DNA of 64,000 nucleotides from Hippophae tibetana (taxonomy: Eukaryota; Streptophyta; Magnoliopsida; Rosales; Elaeagnaceae), in assembly GCA_037013495.1 (NCBI GenBank), contig CM072802.1, positions 43,066,501 to 43,130,500 of the forward strand. The letters run 5' to 3'. Every line of letters begins with the position of its first letter. Position 1 is the first letter of the stretch. The translations under genes and the position numbers were made by a program. Positions 56,000 through 64,000 of the stretch are shown piece by piece. The notes under the pieces were generated by a model. The model did not search any database and was not told where the DNA came from. It worked only from the letters and a program-made list of their open reading frames with translations.

Positions 56000-57792
56000 T
56001 GATGAGCAAAATCAACAATGCCGATCATTTTATAGAAAATGATAAGTATACTCCCAAGGTTGATCTAAGGAGGAAATATATGTGGTTTTTACTTTATTAT
56101 TCAAAATCTTAAAAATAAAATTAAATCTTAAACATCCTGTCACGATATGTTGATTTGTTTGTTTCCTAATCTAATAACATAAAAAATTAACATACATGTG
56201 GATTCAATAAACAATTATGTAAATTTTTATCATTTATAACAATAGAGTATTTAAGGATATAATAATTAAGTTAATTATGCTTGCTCATATTATTTAGGTT
56301 ATTAAAGATATAAATTATTATTTATTGATTCTCTCTTTTTTATATGAATACCACATTTCGTGGTGTTAGATATTATTTGTTAATTAAAAAAAATCAATTA
56401 AAATCTATGTGTGGGGTCGATAATTAATTTGATTAATTAAATTAATTCATTTTTTCTAAGAGATTGAAAATGAATCATTTAAATGCCACATTTGGTAGGT
56501 TAGATATTTTAAACTTTATTCAAGATGTCCAAATTAAATCTAAAAATTTAATTATATGAGTACTAACTTTCAAGTTTTAAAACCATGACTGAAAATATAT
56601 TATTAATACATTTTCGAATAATAGTTCTTATAAAACTTTTGAAATAGAGCTTCACTCTAACTATCGTACGATTGTAACAAAAAATAAAAGAATACTACTC
56701 TAAATCACACCAGATAATTAAACCTTAAAATCTAATTTTTAGATTTAAGTTTGTAATGAAAAATAATATATTTCTATCTAACATCCTTATTATAAAATTT
56801 TGAATAAAAATAAAATCAATTTATTTTATAGAGATGTTTCACCTATTTAATATTTCGCAAGCATAATAACGTTATTACTATATCATATTTAAAAACGGTC
56901 AAACATGTTAAATTTAATCACAGACAAATTAAATATAACATATAAGAATAAAACATAAAAATAACTATAAAGAATTTATTTTAAAATTATACCTCAAAAG
57001 AATCCTTACAGAACTTTGATGTTGATTGTGTTGTTGGAAAACTTCCAAACGGATTTGCATTTCCATTTATTGAATCAAAATATAAAAATCTATAAAAGCA
57101 TAGCTACTTCTTCTAAAAAGAGAGCTTTAAATCTAAAAACTAAGAAAACTTTATAGAGAGAGAAAGAATTGAGAAAATTGTGTGTGTTTTTTACGGTGGG
57201 AGAGATGGTCCTTTTATAGGTGAGGAAAAAGCCAAAAAGGTGGAAAAATATTTCAAAAATATAATTTGGATGCATTTGGACAGGTTGGTATGCATGTGGG
57301 GCGCGAGAATTGTGGTAGATATAGTTTGGCGTGCTCGAGACTTGGCTCGGGTGTGTGTTGACAAGCGCGGGACACGGTGCGAGCGTGTGATAGTGCACGT
57401 GAAAATTGGAGCGACATGTGTATGTGCCAACTGCGTGCGGGCATGTGCTAGGTGTGCACTGGCACGAGCGCTAGTGCACATAGGACTTTAACGTGAATGG
57501 GCAGTTGTGTGCGGAATTTTGGCATTTTTGAACCATTTTGTCCAATTTTTCCATATTTTTTACTTTTACTCATTTCTTTTCTCAACATATTTGTGATGTA
57601 TTGTCTACAATATTTGTTTTTTGCTCTTTAAGTTATTTTTGAATGAAAATACTTGAAAAACAAAAAAATACCCATGATTTTGAAAAGATAAATTTATATA
57701 AAAATATGATAAAATGATATAAATATAAATCTATTTAATCAATTAAAGTACACTAAATTATGGTAATTTTAGTGCTTTTAAAGCACTCATCA
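56000..57792 (-). mobile_element. TGATGAG-family 5' LTR with primer site, minus strand
   Basis: Bounded by TGATGAG (56000) and CTCATCA (57792) and collinear, in reverse, with the solo LTR at 49108-50848. It is inserted in the Tekay integrase directly before the codon for the zinc-finger His. The primer-site wording left of 56000 shows it is a 5' LTR whose element would read leftward. The matching 3' LTR may be the fragment at 51840-52185, but the flanks (TGGTC and TACAT) do not form a target duplication, so a deletion or two events are needed. Its GC-rich patch (about 57300-57490) is longer than and different from that of the solo LTR. Confidence 0.85.
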
Positions 57793-58300
57793 TACATCCT
57801 GGAAACACAAATATGTATTTTGATTTAAAAAGGACCTATTAGTGGGATGGAATGAAGAAAGACATTGCTCAGTTTATAGCCAATTGTGTGATATGTCAAT
57901 AAGTGAAGGTAGAACATAAGAAACCTACGGGATCACTCTAACTACTTTTTGTGTTGGAATGGAAATGGGACAACATAATCATAGAATTTTTACAAGAATA
58001 ACTAAACGCCTCTCAAAATTACCCTATGATTGTCACAGGTTCATAATGTCATGGTTGAAAAACTATCCTAGATTAGACAGAACTTCCATTGCAAGAAAAC
58101 ATGTCATATGAAGAAGAACTAGTGGCAATAATTGATTTTCTAGTTAGGAATTAAAAAAAACAATACCCTTAGTAAAGGTTTAGTGGAAACATCCTAGCAT
58201 TGAAAATGGAATTTTGGAGTTAAAATTTGAAGTCCGCATGAGCTATCCAAACCTAAGAAATTGTGAAATTTTGAGGATAAAATTTTCTTTAAGGTGGTAG
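57793..58300 (+). pseudogene. Tekay/Del integrase zinc-binding region and chromodomain-like C-terminus
   Basis: Plus strand from 57795: HPGNTNMYFDLKRTY, a stop, WDGMKKDIAQFIANCVICQ (the His and Cys ligands of the integrase zinc finger), then VLEWKWDNIIIEFLQE. The integrase core is deleted. The frame picks up again as MSYEEELVAIIDFLVRN, then LVKVxWKHPSIENG and LKFEVRMSYPNL, the chromodomain-like end typical of Tekay/Del. The polypurine tract follows. Confidence 0.8.
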
Positions 58301-58303
58301 GAA

Positions 58304-60133
58304 TGTAAAACCCTATAAATTTATTATAAGTACTTAAAGTACCTTAAAAAGAATTTTTGACAATATATTAATGGGTATGGATGTATTCTGAAATTTTTGT
58401 GTGAAAAATTGGATCAAACGGGAAATATTTTTACATACCTCATTACCAACTCGCCAACCTCTCGTTGCCTCCTTGCCAATCTCTCGTTGCCTGCTCGCCA
58501 CCACTAATGGAAAGCTTCTTGGAAAGAAACTCATTTTGGTTATAAAAAGAGGATAAATCACCCCATATTCTTCACATTTTTCTTCCCTCTTTTCTCCCTC
58601 AATCTAAGACCTTCTCCACCTTACTTTCATAGGTCTTTCGACACATATTGGTGGGCGATTTAAGAATAAATATCAAGGAATTTGGGTTCCAAAGCTCAAT
58701 GGTGGAATAATTTTTGAAGTAGGGATTCTTACTCTAGCTTTTTATATTCATACATTGTTTTTATAAACAAAATGTCTTGCATCATATGTTATGAATAAAA
58801 GTGGAAAATCAGATTCCATAATTTTATAAGTAATGTTATAATTTTAGAAATCTTTCTTAAAATGAGATACTAATCATAATTTTTTTATAATGTATACATT
58901 GAAATATTTTTATTATATAAAAAAAGTATCAAATATTGATATGAAATGCACATTGAAAATGTGATATGGCATCTGAGAATTTTGATACATGTATCATAAG
59001 AAACGGTTTATTTTATTAGGGATATGCATGTATGTTGTCTTATAGAGTATGGTACCCATAAGCTACTAGTTATAAAAAATAGATATCAATATACTACAGG
59101 TATGCATTTGCATCGCATGTATCATGAAAGGTTTTCTTTCTATGGTACCTTGTAATTGGACTTTCTACTCGTGCTAATGGATCATGGATTGTTACCGTGG
59201 TGGATTATTATAAAGGTGCATTGTTATGGATATGGATTACCGTGGTACTCACACATAGGCCTTGGAGTTGGACCCCCTGTTATGTTTTGTGCTTGCTGTA
59301 TATTGGGTCTCAGATTTCTTACATTGGTTTACACATAGGCACATAAGTTTCACACCCTTAAATAGAAGCCAATATGATGTGATATTTTTGATACATATGC
59401 CATATGTATTGTGGTCATACATAGGGTCGGAGGTAGGCCTACATGCATCTTGGAGTTTGACCGCACATGTTCTCATGTATGTGGATGATCAATATGTATG
59501 GGGTTACATATCATGTATTGGATTTATACATCATGTTTTATATTGTCATTTGTGTTATACTTTTCCTTAGTTTTCCCACAAGGAAGGAGATATAGGTTTA
59601 TTCGGGATGTGTGATAAAAATCTCCCTAGTCCATATAATGGTAATGCTACCATTCATGAAATTTTATTAATAAACATCATGCATGATTATTTGTTGGAAA
59701 TGTATAATAGTGTAGACTCATACTGAGGTACGTGTAGTATACCCTTAATTTTCCATCTCTACCCAGGTGTGTTGTTCGAGATAATCATAGTAGAGATAAA
59801 ATGACCGTGAATGAAGGATTTCGATGTTTCAAGGTTTGGCTAGAAATCTTATTTATTTTGTTGGTTATTATAATTTATGATTCGGTAGGCTAAGGCTACT
59901 TTGATGAATTTTAAATTGACTTTAAAAATGTCTTGAATTAAAATTTATGACTTTACAATGAATTTTTTATTTTGAATAGAAAACCTCTGAATGATATTTG
60001 AATTGTTTATAAAATTGATTTTAAATGATTTCTAAATTAAATTTTTCATGATTACTTAGGAAAACTTCCTTTAAATGTAAATTTAAAATTTATTCCCTTC
60101 TTATGTCACATACCCATTTTTCGAGGCCTAACA
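58304..60133 (+). repeat. Tekay/Del 3' LTR, 1830 bp
   Basis: Begins TGTAAAACCCTATAAATTTA and ends CGAGGCCTAACA, the usual ends of Tekay/Del LTRs. Includes GGTTATAAAAAGAGG (about 58537) as probable TATA region. Target duplication TTTTA follows at 60134-60138. Confidence 0.88.
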
Positions 60134-60159
60134 TTTTATACTACTATGCAAACAATTTC

Positions 60160-60806
60160 ATTGTAGAGATTGGATGAAGACCAGCTTAGGATGAGGCGTT
60201 TTCCTTACGCCTTCAAGGATAAAGCTAAGTCTTGGTTTATGACTCTATAATAAGTTTATAGATAGGTACTATTCCCACAAAACTACAAAATTAAGGGCAA
60301 AATAGTAACTTTCTATCAAATGGTTAAAGAAACCTTCCACGAAACTTAGGAAAGATTCAAACTACTTTTGATTCAATGCCCAAACCATAGCTATCCATTA
60401 CAAGTACAAAACTAGTTCTTTTATAATGGATTGACACTACAATGTTAGTATACAATTGATAATGATGCAGGAGAAACTATGGTAGAAAAAATAGTAGAAA
60501 AATCTTATGAGCTTTATGAGATGTTAGATTCTAATTCCCAACAAAAGAGTACTTGAGGAAGTAGAGTAGGAGTCAATTAAGTTGGCTTTGGGAATGAGAT
60601 GGCTTTACAACTTACAAAATTGACTAAGCAAATGCAAATTCTTATTACCATTCAAAAGTCAAAACAAAAGGTATGTGAATTTTGTGGTTTAATTGGACAT
60701 AATATTTTTAATTGTTCAAATGCAAGAAAATCTTGTATGGATACCATAGAGGAAGCATATTATATAAAAAGATATCATTACAACAACTATAATTATCCAA
60801 ACATAT
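60160..60806 (+). pseudogene. Athila-like gag, C-terminal part with zinc knuckle
   Basis: LRMRRFPYAFKDKAKSWFM, then FYQMVKETFHET, ERFKLLLIQCPNHSYPLQVQ and FYNGLT follow the Athila capsid order with several stops. CEFCGLIGHNIFNC (60673-60714) is an intact CCHC knuckle, followed by a Tyr/Asn-rich tail. It continues the gag split at 48991. Confidence 0.75.
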
Positions 60807-61334
60807 GACCAAAACCAAACACAGAGGCTATATGAAAACCAACTTTATTCATAAAATCAATCTAAACAAACCTTAGAAGATAATTTGAAAGCTATTATTC
60901 AAATTAATTGAGACAACCAATTGTCGAACAATCAAATATTTAATTTCGTAGAGGTTTTGATAGAAAAAATGGTTGAATTCAAAATGGGGCAACTTGTAGA
61001 ACACATGCAAAATCAAGAACAATGAAAACTATCCAGCCATGCAAAACAAGAAAAGGATGTCACAATCCTTTGAAGTAGTAAGATAGTCCATAAAATATTA
61101 CCTGAAATTTATAATGATTTATCCTTTAGTATAGGTGATAAAGAAGATAAAATTATAGTATCTCAAAGTAGAGATACTGGTGCAAATAATAGTAAACCTT
61201 TTGAGAAAAGAATTGGGTAGTTAGTTGACATCCCTAAAAATCATAAAACATCATAACGATACCAACAATCAATACCATTTTCACACCATCCAAAGGAATC
61301 CAGACAAAATAAACAATTCTCTAATCTTTTTAAT

Positions 61335-61862
61335 ATGCTTTCTAAAATTAATATTAATTTACCTTTATTAGAAGTGATCAAGAACATGCCCTTTTATGCA
61401 AAGTTTTTGAAGGAATTGAATACTAAGAAAAGGAGATATGAGCTTAATAAAAGAGTAATGATATTAGAAATTTCTAGTGTTGTGCTTGAGTATCAACTAC
61501 CCTCAAATTTGAAAAATCTTGGTAGTTTCATCATTAACATTATTATAGGGGATATAATGGTAACTAAAGCAATGTTAGACCTAGGTATGAGTATAAATTT
61601 GATGCAATACTCTGTTTTCTTAAAGCTAGGTTTGGGAGATCTAAAACCTACAACCATGTCCCTTCAGCTTGCGAATAAATTTATTAATTATATGATGGGA
61701 ATAGTTGAAGATGTGCTAGTACAGGTAGATAAACTTATAGTACTTATTGATTTTGTGGTTCTTTATGTAGAAAAAAACCCATATTTTCACAAAGAAGATA
61801 CAATAGTTCTTGGTAGACCATTCATGTATACAACCAAGATTATTATTGATGTCCAAGAATGA
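61335..61862 (+). pseudogene. Athila-like aspartic protease domain
   Basis: 175 codons without a stop. MPFYAKFLKELNTKKR opens the conserved pre-protease block. KAMLDLGMSINLM (residues 78-90) is the active-site loop, with the catalytic Asp at 82 and DLGMS in place of the usual DLGAS. IVLGRPFMYT (from about residue 157) is the second conserved strand. It is part of a polyprotein; the stop at 61862 separates it from the next frame. It might retain its fold. Confidence 0.75.
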
Positions 61863-61871
61863 AATCTAACA

Positions 61872-62870
61872 ATGACAGCTTTAGGAGTGACTCTCAACTT
61901 TAAAGTTTTTGACTCTTACGCTTTTTCTTCTATTTCAACTATTGATGAATGTTATAATGTTAATTTAATGGATACACTTGTACATAACAATTTTATACAT
62001 GATAGAATAGAAGATAAATTGAAAATTTCTTTAACTATTGAAAAGGAAGAAGAAGATTTAGATGAGGAAACTAAGGGGTACCATAATCTTTTAGATAATG
62101 TTGAACTTATAAGGGAATCTAATACAACCTTTGATTTACCTAAGACCTTATCTGGGGAAGAGGCCATTCTACATAACTTGGAACTTAAGAATTTACTTAA
62201 GCACCTTAAGTATGTGTTTTTGGAAGAAGTGGAAACTTATACCGCTATTATTTCCTCTTTTTTGCCCAAAACCCAACAAATTGAACTTATTAAGGTACTT
62301 AAGAAATTTAAAAAGGGTATAGGTTTGAGTCTTGGGTACATTAGAAGTATTAGTACTTTATATATGCATAAGATCAATTTGAAGGATAATGCTAAACCCA
62401 TTAGAGAGACCCAAAGAAGACTTAACCTTTTCATGTAAGGGGTGGTTAAAAAGGAAATTCCAAAACTTCTAAAAGAAGGATTCATTTACCCAATTGTTGA
62501 TAGTAGGTGGGTTAGTTTGGTGCATATGGTATCAAATAAGTCTAAAATTACAATTGTGAAGAATGATAAAAATGAATTAATGCCTACTCGAACAATTATC
62601 GGTTGGAGGATGGGTATAGATTTTAAGAAATTGAATTTATACAATAAAAAGATCACTTTCCTCTTTCATTCATTGATAAAAATGCTAGAAAGACTAGATG
62701 GCATGTATTTTACTATTTTTTGGATGATTTTTCAAGTTATTATTAGGTACCCATTGCACCAGAAGATCAGGAAATGACCACTCTAGAGATGCATGTTTTC
62801 AATCTTATCAAACATAGTGGAAAAATTCATCGAGATATTTATAGATGATTTTTTTTGGTTTTTGGATCCT
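61872..62870 (+). pseudogene. Athila-like reverse transcriptase, frameshifted
   Basis: Frame 61872-62438 carries the linker (LKHLKYVFLEEVETYTAIIS), MHKINLKDNAKPIRETQRRL, then a stop. Frame 62442-62777 continues VVKKEIPKLLKEGFIYPI, MVSNKSKITIVKNDKNE and WRMGIDFKKLN, then shifts. FIDD at 62838-62849 is the catalytic FxDD motif. All blocks are in order but no frame is whole. Confidence 0.75.
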
Positions 62871-62922
62871 CATTTGATAATTTCTTGCATAACTTTTCTT
62901 TATTTTTAAAACATTGTATTGA

Positions 62923-64000
62923 ATGCAACCTGATACTTATTGGGATAAAATTCATTTTATGGTACAAGGGATAGTGTTAGGACATGTTATTTCTAGCAAA
63001 GGAATTGAAGTTGATAAGGAAAAGATAGAATTGATTGCAAAATTATCTCTCCCTACATCTATTAAGGAGATTAGAAGCTTCTTAGAACATGTAGGTTTCT
63101 CTAGGAAAATTATTAAATATTTTTCTAAAATAAGTCATTGTTTATGCAATTTGCTGTCAAAAGATTTTTATTTTGAATTTAATGATGAATGCCTTGTCTC
63201 CTTTAATACTTTGAAGAATAAATTAACATTCATCCCCATAATTTTAGCACCTAATTGGTCTTTTCCATTTGAAATTATATGTGATGCTTCTGATTTTGCA
63301 ATCAAAATATTTTTGAGGTAGATAGTGAATAAGAATTTACAAGTTATATATTACACTAGTAAAACACTCAATAATGCCCAAATGAATTGTTCCACCATTA
63401 GAAACAGATTTTTCTTGTTGTATTTTCTTTAGATAAATTTAGGTCTTACTTAGTCGGTTCTAAAGTAATTGTGCATTCAAATCATGCTACTTTAATATAT
63501 CTACTAGGTAAATCTAATGTTAAGCCAAGATTAATCGAGTGTTTTTTTTAAGAATTTGAGCTAAAAATAAATGTTAAAAGGGTAATGAAAACTTAGTGGT
63601 TGATCATTTATCTAGATTGATTTATGAATTTAACTCTTTTGAAGGTGAGAATAAAAAATAAATTGTTGAAACTTGTTCTGATGAGCAACTATTTGCTGTA
63701 GGTTCAAATCCATTTTATGTTGATATAGTTAATTATCTTGCTAGTGGTATCTTAAGACATACTATATCTTATCAGGAAGAGAAAAAGTTTGTAAGCTCTT
63801 ACATGCAATACTTTTGGGATGACCCTTATATATTTAAGATTGGTCAAGATCAAATCATCTCACGGTATATATATGAAGAAGAAAATAAAAGCAACATGAC
63901 TTTTTGTCATGATTATAGAGGCCATTTTGGAGGTAACAAAATGGCTTTTAAGGTATTAGAATCTGGATTTTATTGGCAACTCTTTTTAAAGATGCTATTT
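62923..64000 (+). pseudogene. Athila-like RNase H and start of integrase, cut by the window end
   Basis: GIVLGHVISSKGIEVDKEKI and IKEIRSFLEHVGFSRKIIKY, followed by FEIICDASDFAIK (RNase H Asp), mark the connection and RNase H entry. Beyond the stop at 63321, VVDHLSRLIYEF and then CHDYRGHFGGNKMAFKVLES (about 63905-63965) give the start of the integrase zinc finger. Confidence 0.75.

Larger units (their letters stand above)
48992..60133 (+). mobile_element. Tekay/Del-type chromovirus inserted in the Athila gag
   Basis: 5' LTR remnant at 48992, 3' LTR at 58304-60133, flanked by target duplication TTTTA (48987-48991 and 60134-60138). Between them are a degraded reverse transcriptase start (about 54140-54400), the integrase zinc-binding region and a chromodomain-like C-terminus (57793-58300). 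Polypurine tract TTTAAGGTGGTAGGAA lies just before the 3' LTR. It is interrupted by a solo LTR and by inverted LTR insertions of the TGATGAG family and a copia fragment. Non-functional. Confidence 0.85.
46574..64000 (+). mobile_element. Athila-like Ty3/gypsy retrotransposon, continues beyond the right edge
   Basis: 5' LTR (46574-48323), primer-site region, gag start (48840-48986), then an 11.1-kb Del/Tekay insertion, gag end with zinc knuckle, protease, reverse transcriptase, RNase H and the start of integrase up to the window end. Domain order and motif wording (GxTNSCIQLG, DLGMSINLM, KxGIEVDKxKI) are those of the Athila/Tat branch. The element is inserted in a copia integrase remnant. Stops and frameshifts in every domain make it defective. 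Confidence 0.82.

Noticed and set aside
57090-57491. Cys/Arg/Ala-rich frames of about 100 residues on both strands
   Set aside because: Same reason: the GC/GTG-rich patch of the inverted LTR. No family resemblance.
1-64000. CRISPR arrays, tRNA or rRNA genes, bacterial operons
   Set aside because: No regularly spaced repeats with unique spacers and no tRNA or rRNA sequence was recognised. Spliced genes and LTR elements show a plant nuclear genome.

Overview
The window is nuclear DNA of a flowering plant, probably a eudicot. It is AT-rich, has spliced genes with GT-AG introns, and is packed with retrotransposons and DNA transposons in several layers of nesting. Two host genes are recognisable, both on the minus strand. 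The first three coding exons of a chloroplast carboxyl-terminal processing protease (CtpA type) lie at 346-1787, and the gene runs off the left edge. A complete ten-exon gene for a GBF-interacting-protein-1-like (GIP1) protein lies at 20421-41701. I reconstructed its splice sites, and the phases close into a frame of about 858 codons. A truncated heavy-metal-associated (HIPP-like) gene remnant lies at about 4150-4378.

Layout. 1-1800: CtpA gene. 2540-2960: LINE remnant. 4150-4378: HIPP remnant, directly abutting 4390-9060, a decayed, rearranged endogenous plant pararetrovirus (Caulimoviridae-like). That copy keeps two zinc-knuckle regions, a tRNA-Met primer-site match, a movement-protein region with in-frame stops, and a TATA-containing intergenic region. 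An 818-bp CACTA deletion derivative (5293-6110, TSD ATT) sits inside it. 9960-11600: Ty3 LTR and gag remnant. 11729-11881: 31-bp minisatellite. 12208-19049: a full-length 6.84-kb CACTA (En/Spm) element with a TNP2 transposase frame and an Ulp1-like protease gene. It is inserted (TSD ATT) in the RNase H part of a LINE-like remnant. 20421-41701: GIP1. Its 12.5-kb eighth intron contains a 5'-truncated copia element, a 327-bp Mutator-type MITE with a 9-bp TSD, and a Reina/CRM-like Ty3 element that is itself split by other insertions. Its 3.9-kb fourth intron holds a degenerate family of AAGCCTCA-type repeats.

42-64 kb is a transposon nest. An Athila-like Ty3 element (5' LTR from about 46574, running off the right edge) is inserted in a copia integrase remnant. 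A Tekay/Del-type chromovirus (48992-60133, TSD TTTTA) interrupts its gag. The 5' LTR of that element is split by a solo LTR (49108-50848, TSD ACTTA). Inverted LTRs of the same TGATGAG...CTCATCA family lie further inside (51840-52185 and 56000-57792).

Most autonomous frames are broken by stops and frameshifts, so the window mainly records waves of insertion. The GIP1 gene appears intact because the inserts in its large introns leave every exon and splice junction alone. No operon-like or obviously new functional system was found. The points most worth a second look are the nested architecture with exact target duplications, the CACTA family with its hairpin and stop-codon pattern, and the pararetroviral block with a possible promoter.
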